Source of the DNA: Clostridia bacterium
Lineage (GTDB): Bacteria; Bacillota_A; Clostridia; Oscillospirales; CAG-272
DNA length: 31,374 nucleotides
Reading direction: 5' to 3'
NCBI GenBank assembly: GCA_017462125.1
Contig: JAFTRQ010000169.1
Location: 1 to 31,374 of the forward strand
Positions 8,601 through 15,310 of this stretch are shown in pieces. Numbering within the stretch: the stretch's first letter is position 1; each line of letters opens with the position of its first letter. Below the pieces are notes generated by a model. That model had not been told where the DNA came from. It made no database searches and was given only the letters and a program-made list of their open reading frames with translations. A program made the translations under genes and the position numbers.

Positions 8601-8843
8601 ATCGGTACAGGCACGGACGAGGGACATAAAATCGTCACCCATATATTCGTTATCCATTCCGAAGCGCGAGTGCATATGGAAGCCGCCAAAGCCCATTTCT
8701 TTGAGATATTCTATTTGCTTGGTAAGCATCTCGGGAGTCATTTTACAGTTCCACGACCAAAAAGGTGTGCCGCGGTATTCACTTGTAGGTGAACGGAAAA
8801 GCTCCGAGGAAAGCTCCTTTTCACTATTTTTCTTATACAGCAT
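5691..8843 (-). CDS. GH106-like glycoside hydrolase (alpha-L-rhamnosidase family)
   Basis: A 1050-residue enzyme. The N-terminal part has the family hallmarks: YRGTPFWSWNCKMTP, then GGFHMHSR, and [15 protein letters not shown] around residue 95. Conserved acidic candidates are in TDEPQ (Glu250) and SEMYG (Glu400). The C-terminal third is made of beta-sandwich modules (galactose-binding-like). This pattern matches the GH106/GH106-like group, which releases terminal L-rhamnose from pectin or other glycans; specificity is not proven. The start at 8843 has GGAGGA at 8857-8852 and aligns with the start of the paralogue at 19445, so the upstream ATG at 8882 is rejected. No signal peptide is seen, so the protein is probably cytoplasmic. 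It is transcribed from a consensus promoter, divergent from the gene at 9045. Confidence 0.85.
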   Translation of the reverse strand: MLYKKNSEKELSSELFRSPTSEYRGTPFWSWNCKMTPEMLTKQIEYLKEMGFGGFHMHSRFGMDNEYMGDDFMSLVRACTDKAKAEDMLAWLYDEDKWPSGFAGGLVTREPKFRQRQIVIVPPEMVRQRAEYDEGAPDAENHLDLSDELSPKEAYEQGKPYYLATFDLSFDKNGYLVSYKKIGRKSRAKGIKRHVFCRCEPCTDWFNGYTYVDTLSKKATEKFIEITHETYKKWVGDEFDKAVPAMFTDEPQHTFVNTLISHDAKRVLTAPWTFDLPKSYKKVYGEDVIATIPEIFWDLPGNKPSLARYRYHDHVCQRMSDAFMALCGRWCEKNGIKLTGHLMGEDTLYMQTWTVGEVMRNYKHFGYVGIDLLRNKIELTTAKQAQSVTRQYGKEAIISEMYGITNWDFDFRDHKFQGDWQAALGVTVRVPHLSWVSMKGNAKRDYPASINYQSPWYKQYNYIEDHYARIHTALTRGKPRCSVAVIHPIESYWLYWGTGETSWDIRERYGEYFEQFIKWMLYGQIDFDYISEALFPEQTKAPSNPLKVGKMSYDTVIVPPMVTMRRTTFERLRDFKALGGRLIFVGEPPRYIDVVESDELRELYEESEKLPFEKLPLLDALREERELEIRLSDHSLAPNYIYQMRDDGQRRWLFVANAIYQKVTDYTHAKNLHFKVRGYFDPKLYNTVNGAISEVACRYDDGFTCFSLPAYAHDSFLFALDKGKRKPREATASALPPYRLVKSYDYKGAVPYKLEEPNVMLLDLAEFTWDDNPEFMPLEEIRRIDAKVRELAKIPPKSGKQPWTLSDEEFEPHTTTLKFTFNSEAEVDGAHLALEDADISKVTFDGIPVDMTPDGYFTDESIQTVKLPHIGVGAHVLTVTLPLSPRSYTEAYYLLGDFNVRLEGCDKTIIAPTERIGFGSITAQGLPFYTGNITYVCEFDVDEDDSTVQFHANYYRGALISVKLDGEDVGKIVWSPYNLNAVGVKKGHHVAEFTLYGNRYNCFAALHNTNTNTDQTHPSLWFSRDDAFAYNYQLHPTGIMTSPKVLVFKR

Positions 8844-8886
8844 ATTCAGGATCCTCCAAAAAATCTTGATGCATTTTTTCAATATA

Positions 8887-8915
8887 ATTGTACCATTTTC
8901 ATAGGATTATGTCAA
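8887..8915 (-). promoter_or_regulatory. Consensus promoter for the GH106-like gene
   Basis: On the minus strand, TTGACA (8915-8910) and TACAAT (8892-8887) are 17 bases apart, 44 bases before the start codon at 8843. Confidence 0.85.
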
Positions 8916-8963
8916 TGGTTTTTTGTTCATTCAGAGAGACGTTTTGTTCAAAATCCACTACCG

Positions 8964-8998
8964 AAAGCGCTTATGCCACTTGACAATTCAAACGCGTT
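8964..8998. promoter_or_regulatory. Pair of LacI-type operator candidates
   Basis: Two 8-bp palindromes with a central CG, AAGCGCTT (8965-8972, within GAAAGCGCTTATG) and AACGCGTT (8991-8998), lie 26 bases apart. The first is just upstream of the -35 box of the gene at 9045, and the second is inside its promoter spacer. GAAAGCGCTT is typical of LacI/CcpA-family operators. No LacI-family gene is in the window, so the regulator would be encoded elsewhere. Confidence 0.45.
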
Positions 8999-9008
8999 AG
9001 GCTATAAT
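8980..9008 (+). promoter_or_regulatory. Consensus promoter for the gene at 9045
   Basis: TTGACA (8980-8985) and TATAAT (9003-9008) are perfect and 17 bases apart. The promoter is arranged back to back with the GH106-like promoter, leaving about 65 bases between the two -35 boxes. Confidence 0.88.
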
Positions 9009-9044
9009 TGAAGCATAAAGGGCATCCAAAAGGAGGAAAAAACC

Positions 9045-10598
9045 ATGGAGCTTCACGAAATGACATTCAAGCGCCGCTTTTCAGTAAATTTCCACGGAAA
9101 TCTGAAGCTGAAAACAGGTGAAATGAGCTTTCACAAGGATTATATAAACGACCGACGGGGCGACCCCTATCCTTTGATTGGAGGAACACACTACGGGTGC
9201 GGCTCGGAGGGCTTTGGCGGCTCTGTCAAAGAATCTGTACGTAACGGAACGTACACCGTATCAGCCGAGCCCGGTTCGCTGAGCAAGGATGAAAACGGTG
9301 CTCCTCTCCCCCCGTCCGAGCATCACGGCAAACAGCGCGCCAAAAGGCTGATGGGCGGCTTTTTCCCTTGGTACACCTACGAGCTTGATTTTTCCTCTCT
9401 CTTTCTCGGCAGTCTCGGTATCGCGGTGGACTCCTGTGAGGGGAGCATAGAAATTCTCCTTTCGTCAAAAGGGTTCCTTGAAATAAACGCCGAGGGAAAC
9501 CATTATGAATTTGAAGCAAGCATTCCTCCCAAAGCTGCCAATATGCGCACACTGACCGTAGCATTTCGCTCGGGCGGAGTTACGGTATACAACGGCAAAG
9601 GCGGCGACGGATTATGCAAGATCTGCGATCTGACCCTCCCCACGCTTGAGAGATTGCGTCTTGAAAAAAGCTTGGCAACCGCTCATGCCTATCTGCTCAC
9701 CGAGATCGAATGCGGCGGTGAGATCGTGCTGAACCGTGCCGAATGGTTTCTCAGTGCAGGGCTCAGCCAGGCAGACCTTCGCCCCGTCAAATATGAAAAC
9801 GGCGAGATCTACCTTCACGACGGCAGAGTTTATCTCACAGCAAGCGCGCGGCAGGAGGTTGGAGGATATCAGGTGGTGCTCTCTTTCAATCCCTCCACCT
9901 GCGATTTCCGCTATGAGGGCGCAATGCTCTTTGATTGCGGCGACGGCTTCCTTTGCGGTGACGTTGCCTCATCCGTAGTGTATAACAGAGAAAGCGGCAC
10001 TTGGCTGATCTGGATGTGTATGTTCTCCCACGGGCACTTCTTAGGCAGGGCGGAGACCTCCAACTGCCCGCTTTACGGTATCAATTATATCGACGTCACA
10101 CCGATGAAAAAAGCACAGGATGGCGACAGCTTGACCGCTTTCAAGGGTTTTCGGGGTGACGAGGATCCCGATCTGATAAGGATCGGTGATAAGTGGCATC
10201 TTGCAGTCTGTCGCATTGACGGCGGCAAATATAAATACTATCACTTCATTTCCGACAGCCCTCTTGACGGATTTGAGTATGTGGATCACACCCCGGGCGG
10301 CGAAAAGACCGGCGGCAGCTTTGTCAGATGCCACGACGGGAAGGTAAGATTTACCTGCGGCTCGGATTTTTCAAAGCGTGCGGTCTACGACGTATATCCG
10401 GTGGAGGATTTTACCGTCTGCGAGCATCTGAAATGCGACTTTGACGACGGAGGCTTTCGCGGTTGGGGCTCTGTAATGCTCCTGCCAATCGGTACACGCC
10501 AACGTTATACTTGGATCACCTTCGACCGACATAATGCCACAGCATACAATTGGAGCTACGGAAACATCTACGTTTTTGATTCCGAAAGTTTTCGATAA
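9045..10598 (+). CDS. Putative beta-propeller glycosidase-like protein, family unassigned
   Basis: A 517-residue protein without signal peptide or membrane spans. Its second half has repeated beta-strand blocks with acidic motifs of the kind seen in five-bladed propeller glycosidases (GH43/GH32/GH117-like): GFRGDEDPDLIRIGDKWHLAV, then KYYHFISDSPLDGFEYV and GWGSVMLLPIG. The first half looks like a beta-sandwich with a long polar stretch (residues 25-110). I cannot place it in a named family. It may be a glycoside hydrolase acting on the same oligosaccharide as the divergent GH106-like enzyme, which is inference from context. AAAGGAGGAAAAAACC precedes the ATG. It is transcribed alone, with its own promoter, operator candidates and terminator. 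Confidence 0.7.
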   Translation: MELHEMTFKRRFSVNFHGNLKLKTGEMSFHKDYINDRRGDPYPLIGGTHYGCGSEGFGGSVKESVRNGTYTVSAEPGSLSKDENGAPLPPSEHHGKQRAKRLMGGFFPWYTYELDFSSLFLGSLGIAVDSCEGSIEILLSSKGFLEINAEGNHYEFEASIPPKAANMRTLTVAFRSGGVTVYNGKGGDGLCKICDLTLPTLERLRLEKSLATAHAYLLTEIECGGEIVLNRAEWFLSAGLSQADLRPVKYENGEIYLHDGRVYLTASARQEVGGYQVVLSFNPSTCDFRYEGAMLFDCGDGFLCGDVASSVVYNRESGTWLIWMCMFSHGHFLGRAETSNCPLYGINYIDVTPMKKAQDGDSLTAFKGFRGDEDPDLIRIGDKWHLAVCRIDGGKYKYYHFISDSPLDGFEYVDHTPGGEKTGGSFVRCHDGKVRFTCGSDFSKRAVYDVYPVEDFTVCEHLKCDFDDGGFRGWGSVMLLPIGTRQRYTWITFDRHNATAYNWSYGNIYVFDSESFR

Positions 10599-10605
10599 AA
10601 GAACC

Positions 10606-10637
10606 ACCCCTCAAGGACAAAAATATCCTTGAGGGGT
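10606..10637. terminator. Bidirectional terminator
   Basis: A 12-bp stem, ACCCCTCAAGGA (10606-10617) with TCCTTGAGGGGT (10626-10637), has an 8-base loop. It separates the convergent propeller-like gene and the deacylase gene. Confidence 0.8.
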
Positions 10638-10654
10638 TAATATCTCTATTCACT

Positions 10655-11119
10655 TCACAAGGTCTCGCAAACGTCCACCCACTCCGCATCCACCGCGGCT
10701 TCAAGCTCAGCCGGGGTAAGCGCTATCGTGGCATTTCGCGCGCCTGCCGCCGCATAAACGGTGTCAAATCGCTTCAACGATACGTCAAGGTAAATCTTCA
10801 CACCCTCATTAACGCCAAAGGGGCAAACTCCTCCGGGCTCGTGCCCGATGATTGCCTCCACCTCATCAAAAGGCACCATTTTCGCCTTTTTTGCAAAATA
10901 TGCCTTGTATTTTGCATTTTTGATTTTAGCATCTCCGGCGCAAACGATAACGATTGGGGCTTCATCCACCAAAAATGACATCGTTTTTGCGATATGAGCA
11001 GGCTCACAGCCGATGATCGCCGCAGCGTGCTCTACAGTGTCGCTCTCCTCTGCGTGAAGGACCAAACGGTCTCCAAGTCCTGCCTTATCCAAATGTAATC
11101 TTGCTTTTTCAACTGACAT
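10655..11119 (-). CDS. YbaK/ProX-family aminoacyl-tRNA deacylase-like protein
   Basis: A 154-residue stand-alone editing-type domain. Family features are the conserved lysine in AHIAKTMSFLV (Lys45) and the GHEPGGVCPFG loop that shapes the substrate pocket. Such proteins hydrolyse mischarged tRNAs, for example Cys-tRNA(Pro) or Ala-tRNA(Pro), in the cytoplasm; which tRNA is edited cannot be told. The start at 11119 has AAAGGAGAGCAT before it. A longer frame starting at 11206 is rejected because its extra 29 residues are translated repeat sequence. On the minus strand the binding site is directly preceded by a small GCCGC-ATT-GCGGC hairpin (11132-11144). It is not functionally linked to the sugar genes around it. 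Confidence 0.87.
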   Translation of the reverse strand: MSVEKARLHLDKAGLGDRLVLHAEESDTVEHAAAIIGCEPAHIAKTMSFLVDEAPIVIVCAGDAKIKNAKYKAYFAKKAKMVPFDEVEAIIGHEPGGVCPFGVNEGVKIYLDVSLKRFDTVYAAAGARNATIALTPAELEAAVDAEWVDVCETL

Positions 11120-11164
11120 ATGCTCTCCTTTGCCGCAATGCGGCTTTTTTGTTTGATCGCCAAA

Positions 11165-11609
11165 TGTGTTTGATTGTTTCAAATTTTGATTTGTTGGTGG
11201 CTCCACGGCGATGTCTGCTGTAAAAGGTTTTGCGTCGCTTTCCCAAAAGCGACCGCCGATCCAACGCGCGGAGCGTTGGTCGCCGCGCGCACGCGGCGAA
11301 ATCTCCTATATGCGCTTTTCTTTTTGCCAAGCTTTTTCTTTTGCGCCTCTTCTGCCAAAAGAAAAAGCGGACAAGCGTAAAAAATGCTTTATGGGATAAG
11401 GGGAACCCCCCACTTGTGCGGTTCCCCTCTGCCAAGCAAGCTTGGCATTCACCCCTCCGTGGCGCTATGAAAGGATAAGGGAATTTCGCCCTCTGCGGAG
11501 GGCGACCGCCGATCGCGGCGGCTCCGACGAGCTTTTGAAAAAGCTCGAGCAAAACTTTCAACAAAACATCGCCGTGACGATCCCGACAAATTGCAATTTA
11601 CCAAACACA
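11165..11609. repeat. 445-bp hairpin-mosaic element with long inverted ends
   Basis: The outer ends TGTGTTTG (11165-11172) and CAAACACA (11602-11609) and the inner ends CACGGCGATGT (11204-11214) and ACATCGCCGTG (11566-11576) form an imperfect terminal inverted repeat of about 50 bases. The interior is almost entirely consecutive hairpins, at least nine. Examples are GTCGCTTT/AAAGCGAC, CCAACGC/GCGTTGG, CGCCGCG/CGCGGCG, GGGGAACC/GGTTCCCC, TGCCAAGC/GCTTGGCA, CGCCCTC/GAGGGCG and GAGCTTTT/AAAAGCTC. The left end shares a 23-base motif with the element at 3094. It encodes nothing recognisable and occupies the whole gap between the deacylase and propeller-like genes. A MITE-like element is the best reading. 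Confidence 0.75.
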
Positions 11610-11618
11610 ACCTATGAA

Positions 11619-12635
11619 TTACACCTTTTCAAAATTCCCGCTTTCGTGATCAAAGCGGTAAAGCACCACCTTCGTTCCCCATCCGCTCTCGTCGCGATAG
11701 TCCTGCGAAAAATAGAAATACCCGTCGCCAAGCGAGATCATTCCCGTTGTGCCGTAAGGGAAATTTACACCGCGAATGCCCGTACTCTCATCACAAAGTC
11801 CTATTTCGGCAAGACTTAACCGCTCTTTTTCTCCATCGGAGAAAGGCGCTTTTTTATGATCGATCAAAAACATTGAATAATTGGGAAATTGCGGCTTCTG
11901 ACCGCGATATACCGCCGCAAGCATCAAGCGCGACGCGGGATCGTACTCTAAATTCTGCACACCGTAGGTGGTATTGCCCGTATAGATGAAATACTTTGCA
12001 TCGGGTGCATCGGGTCCCGAACGGTGCATATCGGTCTGCACAAGCGGCTTTTCATAGCTCGACCAATCTGTAATATCATACTTCAATATCACTTGATCAT
12101 CGTTGTCATCGCGGTTCAGATCAGAATAAATGCCGTACGCCACGTAAAGATAATTTTTGCCGTCTGCACACCCGAATTCAGGAGCGAAGGTCATACCGTC
12201 AATGCCGCTGCATCCAAATCTGTGTCCCTCGGCGGAATAATCCCTGTAGACCTCGTCAAGATAGACGGCGGTCATCACTCCGTCACGCTCGGCGTCCATA
12301 TCGTCGCGGTCGATCCTCTCCACGTCAAATATTGCCGCGTAAAAGCCGTCGCGTATGTCATCCTCGCGACCGAGATTTGCCAATATTCCCTGCCCGATGC
12401 TGTCGTGCTTGAACTCCAGCGAGCCGTAGACCCTGCCGTCCTCATAATTGTATGCAATGCATCCAAGATGCCCCGCAAGCCCCTTCACCGAGCCGATAAT
12501 ATTGCCCCGCATATCTGTCTTGACAAGTCTGGTGGTAAAGGAAAAATACATATATTCCCTTTTTGCATCAACGGCAATTCCCTGTACGTGACCGTCGCGA
12601 AAGCCGCCGATGCTGATCTGCTTTACGTAATCCAT
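11619..12635 (-). CDS. Putative beta-propeller protein of unknown function
   Basis: A 338-residue soluble protein without signal peptide. It shows repeated strand blocks typical of a propeller: HVQGIAVDAKREYMYFSF, VKTDMRGNIIGSVKGL, GIDGMTFAPEF, NLEYDPASRLMLAAVYRG and TTGMISLGDGYFYFSQDYRD. Such folds bind sugars, metals or proteins, and some are lactonases or lyases; no catalytic residues can be named. The start at 12635 has GAGGTGTAAT before it; the earlier ATG at 12695 lies inside the upstream hairpin region and is rejected. It lies 63 bases behind the CapA-type gene on the same strand, with an attenuator-like hairpin between them, so its expression probably depends on read-through from that gene. 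Confidence 0.68.
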   Translation of the reverse strand: MDYVKQISIGGFRDGHVQGIAVDAKREYMYFSFTTRLVKTDMRGNIIGSVKGLAGHLGCIAYNYEDGRVYGSLEFKHDSIGQGILANLGREDDIRDGFYAAIFDVERIDRDDMDAERDGVMTAVYLDEVYRDYSAEGHRFGCSGIDGMTFAPEFGCADGKNYLYVAYGIYSDLNRDDNDDQVILKYDITDWSSYEKPLVQTDMHRSGPDAPDAKYFIYTGNTTYGVQNLEYDPASRLMLAAVYRGQKPQFPNYSMFLIDHKKAPFSDGEKERLSLAEIGLCDESTGIRGVNFPYGTTGMISLGDGYFYFSQDYRDESGWGTKVVLYRFDHESGNFEKV

Positions 12636-12644
12636 ATTACACCT

Positions 12645-12693
12645 CAAAAAAGCGCAAAGAGGGCTCCGATACAGATCAAAGCCCTCCTTTTGC
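12645..12693 (-). terminator. Intra-operon terminator or attenuator
   Basis: On the minus strand, GCAAA(A)GGAGGGCT pairs with AGCCCTCTTTGC, leaving a 14-base loop and one bulge, and is followed by GCTTTTTTG. It sits between the CapA-type gene and the propeller-like gene, ending only about 10 bases before the latter's start codon. Partial termination would reduce expression of the second gene. Confidence 0.7.
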
Positions 12694-12698
12694 AAAAA

Positions 12699-13805
12699 TT
12701 AAATCTCGTTGGTATGGTTATAAGTCTTGAAAAGCTCGCGCCAAACGTCGGTGTGCGCCTCGCAATCGAGATAGTGCGCAAACATCTGATACTCATCGGG
12801 GCCGTCCGTAGCCGTATAATGCCCTTCGGCTCTGTGCGCTCCTGCCATAAATTTTCGATAGCCTGCAGAAACACTCTCGCAGAACTCTCTCCAGCCGTCT
12901 ATCCAGCTTCCGTCCTGAATCTGACCGTTACGAACAAGCAGATCGGCGATGATATGCTCCTTCTCCTCCTCGGTGGCAAGTCTGATGCCGGTGTCGGTAG
13001 ACTTGATCGGAACGTACTCCACCTTAATTCCTTCTTTCGTGATGTCAAGACAGGCAATAAGACCCTCGTTCCACATCTCGGTGTTAAAAAACTTGGGAAA
13101 ATGGAAATTGCCCTGACCGTAAAGGATATGACCGCCCTCAAAGGTCTCAAAGCAGCCGATGCAATGGCTGTGCTGACAGAGCACGACATCCGCGCCGCAT
13201 CTTACCATCTCACGGCAAGCCTTCATCAATCTCGGGGAGGGATAACGGCAATGCTCCTTACCGCCGTGGTAGACGACGATAACAAAGTCCGCCTCCTTCT
13301 TCGCCATACGAATATCGTGCATCGTTTCAAACTCGTCGAAGGGACGCGCGCCCTCGCGGGCTTCGGTGGCATAGGTATATTCGTGCTCACAAACGTTGAC
13401 GATACCAACCTTGATTCCGTCCTGCTCGATGTACATATTTTTGCGCGAATCCTCATAATTTGCGCCATATCCCGTGTATCCAAGGCCAACTCGGTCAAGC
13501 TGCTCAAGCGTATCGTGAGCTCCCTCCTTGCCAAAATCAAAGATATGGTTATTGGAAAGCGTGCAATCGGTAACACCCGCCGCCTTGAGAGTGTCAGCGG
13601 TGGTCTTGGGACCCTTCAGATTGGGGCCACACTTCTTGATGCGGTTTTCGCTGTCGGTCAGCGCGCACTCAAGATTGACAATCACTCTGTCAGCGGTGGA
13701 AAACAGACCCAAAACGTCTGAAAACGCCGCATCCTTATCCCGGTTTTCAAAAACCGCCTTCGTCGCATTTGTAACCGAAAGGTCTCCACAGATGATCAGC
13801 TTCAT
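12699..13805 (-). CDS. CapA-type metallophosphatase-like protein (PGA_cap family)
   Basis: A 368-residue protein with the metallophosphoesterase-like motifs of the CapA family: GDLS (Asp8), VNLECALT (Asn44, Glu46), SNNHIFDFG (Asn85, Asn86, His87), VVYHGGKEH (His180, Glu184) and QHSHCIG (His212, His214). CapA proteins are known from poly-gamma-glutamate capsule synthesis, but many stand-alone homologues have other, unknown roles. No signal peptide or membrane anchor is seen and no capB/capC genes are near, so a capsule role is unlikely. The start at 13805 follows AGGAGGATATTTCT; the longer frame from 13844 has no good binding site. It has its own promoter. Confidence 0.85.
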   Translation of the reverse strand: MKLIICGDLSVTNATKAVFENRDKDAAFSDVLGLFSTADRVIVNLECALTDSENRIKKCGPNLKGPKTTADTLKAAGVTDCTLSNNHIFDFGKEGAHDTLEQLDRVGLGYTGYGANYEDSRKNMYIEQDGIKVGIVNVCEHEYTYATEAREGARPFDEFETMHDIRMAKKEADFVIVVYHGGKEHCRYPSPRLMKACREMVRCGADVVLCQHSHCIGCFETFEGGHILYGQGNFHFPKFFNTEMWNEGLIACLDITKEGIKVEYVPIKSTDTGIRLATEEEKEHIIADLLVRNGQIQDGSWIDGWREFCESVSAGYRKFMAGAHRAEGHYTATDGPDEYQMFAHYLDCEAHTDVWRELFKTYNHTNEI

Positions 13806-13851
13806 AGAAATATCCTCCTGCTTTATGCCGCATTGGCAATTCATCCTCTAA

Positions 13852-13880
13852 AGTATAGCACGAAAGCAAACAAATTGCAA
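13852..13880 (-). promoter_or_regulatory. Promoter of the CapA-type gene
   Basis: On the minus strand, TTGCAA (13880-13875) and TATACT (13857-13852) are 17 bases apart, about 47 bases before the start codon and after the terminator of the operon upstream. Confidence 0.7.
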
Positions 13881-13891
13881 CAGTTTTGAGC

Positions 13892-13920
13892 AAAAAAGAG
13901 CCGAGAAAGCGGCTCTTTTT
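13892..13920 (-). terminator. Terminator of the manA-ROK-decarboxylase operon
   Basis: AAAAAGAGCCG pairs with CGGCTCTTTTT around a 6-base loop; on the minus strand the stem is followed by a run of T. It begins 2 bases after the decarboxylase stop codon. Confidence 0.85.
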
Positions 13921-13921
13921 A

Positions 13922-15292
13922 CTATTTAAGATCACCGATCAACTCGTCCATAATTCTCTTTTCGTGGAACGGGAAAATGATAATATGCGCTTTTTCATTT
14001 CCGTCGTAATCGACAAAGGTTGCAAGCTGATACTTTTTGCAGACCTCCTCACAAGGCTTCGGAACCACGAAGGTATTTGAGGTCTCAAAGCGCTCAAAGG
14101 GCAACTTATTCGCCTTCATCTTCTCTTCAAAATACAGCACGTTCTCGCAAAAATGCTCGGGATGACGTCGGAGAAGCATCTCTCGCGCTCTCTGATACGT
14201 AGAAAAAGGCAGATAGTCGCGTGAGCCGAGGAGCGTAGAATCCTCCTGACCTATGTAGTCGATCACAGGGCGGTCACGTCTCGTCAATGCCAGCAATACG
14301 CCATTGACTCTCGCCGTTCCCATAAATTTATGCATACTGACCGCAATCGAATCCACACCAAGCTCCGAAAGGCTCTCGACGTAAGGTGCGTTTTCCTGAT
14401 TCTTGGCAATTCCGCCGAAATGCGCCGCGTCAAGGTGACAATAATACTCTACTCCAAGCGCTTTCAATCCATCGGTGATCTTTTTGACCTCATCCACAGC
14501 ACCTCGGCAGGTTGTTCCCCACGTAAGCACCACTATCGCGCCATTTACGCCTTTATTTCGGTCTTTTTCCACCACTTCGAGCAGTTTTTCGACAGAAATG
14601 CGACCGTATTGATCCACCGCGATCTTTTCGTAAGGATATCTTTCGCTGTTTTCACCGTCGAAAACGTACTTTTCAACGCTGTAATGGGTGTCCTCGGAAA
14701 AATAAAGCTTACCCTGCGGGAAACGGTTAAAGCCCTCGCGGATACCCCAGAAATTGCTCTCGGTCCCTCCCGAGGTAATATATCCCCAATAGGAATCCTC
14801 CGCGATCCCGAAGTTATCCGCCACAAGCGAGATGATCTTCTTCTCCGTGGACTTGCTGTCCATACCGTAGTTTCCCTTCTGATAGGGGTCACCGCAGTTG
14901 TTCATCAGATACATCTTGCTTTCAAGGTGACGCAGGTAGCTTGTGGTGTAGGAATAATCCTCCATATTGGCGGGATAGCCGAACATATACTTCCTTCGCT
15001 CAAGATTTCGCGCGTAATATCCGTCCACCTTCGCCATATACTCGCCGTCTTCCTTTTCAAAGCTACGAAGCTCCTGCGAGTCAAAGCCTTTTTTCTTGAG
15101 CCTGTTGTAATCGACGATACGTCCAACACGGGCGCGCAATTTTTCATATTCGGTGATCCTGTCCTCAATGCCCTCAAGCAGCTCGAGAAGCGCCGCCTCC
15201 TCCTGCTCGCCAAGCACACTGTCGGATTCCAGAACGCAGGCGTTTGACCGTTCGATAAGCGTCTGCTGTGCATCAAGATTTAATTTATCCAT
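13922..15292 (-). CDS. PLP-dependent decarboxylase (histidine decarboxylase-like, group II)
   Basis: A 456-residue fold-type I PLP enzyme. The cofactor-binding lysine is in VSMHKFMG (Lys322), the aspartate contacting the PLP ring nitrogen is in HLDAAHFGG (Asp288), the ring-stacking histidine is in DTHYSVEK (His203), and the phosphate loop is YITSGGTESN. The core most resembles PLP-dependent histidine or serine decarboxylases, giving an amine and CO2 from an amino acid; the substrate is uncertain. It has about 80 extra, highly charged residues at the N-terminus compared with typical bacterial histidine decarboxylases. The start codon at 15292 has only a modest AAGGA site. It lies 18 bases behind the ROK kinase gene, as the third gene of the operon. 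Confidence 0.82.
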   Translation of the reverse strand: MDKLNLDAQQTLIERSNACVLESDSVLGEQEEAALLELLEGIEDRITEYEKLRARVGRIVDYNRLKKKGFDSQELRSFEKEDGEYMAKVDGYYARNLERRKYMFGYPANMEDYSYTTSYLRHLESKMYLMNNCGDPYQKGNYGMDSKSTEKKIISLVADNFGIAEDSYWGYITSGGTESNFWGIREGFNRFPQGKLYFSEDTHYSVEKYVFDGENSERYPYEKIAVDQYGRISVEKLLEVVEKDRNKGVNGAIVVLTWGTTCRGAVDEVKKITDGLKALGVEYYCHLDAAHFGGIAKNQENAPYVESLSELGVDSIAVSMHKFMGTARVNGVLLALTRRDRPVIDYIGQEDSTLLGSRDYLPFSTYQRAREMLLRRHPEHFCENVLYFEEKMKANKLPFERFETSNTFVVPKPCEEVCKKYQLATFVDYDGNEKAHIIIFPFHEKRIMDELIGDLK

Positions 15293-15310
15293 ATTGACTA
15301 TCCTTATAAT

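Noticed and set aside
8844..8882. 13-residue longer start for the first GH106-like protein
   Set aside because: GGAGGA supports the ATG at 8843, and the paralogue begins at the equivalent place.
11120..11206. 29-residue N-terminal extension of the YbaK-type protein
   Set aside because: The extension is translated end sequence of the hairpin element, and AAAGGAGAG lies right before the later ATG at 11119.
12024..13721. Long plus-strand frame (565 codons) across the propeller-like and CapA-type genes
   Set aside because: It crosses two minus-strand genes with good start sites and motifs as well as the hairpin between them; no domain is recognisable in it.
12699..13805. Capsule (poly-gamma-glutamate) synthesis locus
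   Set aside because: Only a CapA-type protein is present, without signal peptide and without capB, capC or capD genes.
14330..15247. Plus-strand frame inside the PLP decarboxylase gene
   Set aside because: The minus strand has the full set of PLP motifs; this frame has none.
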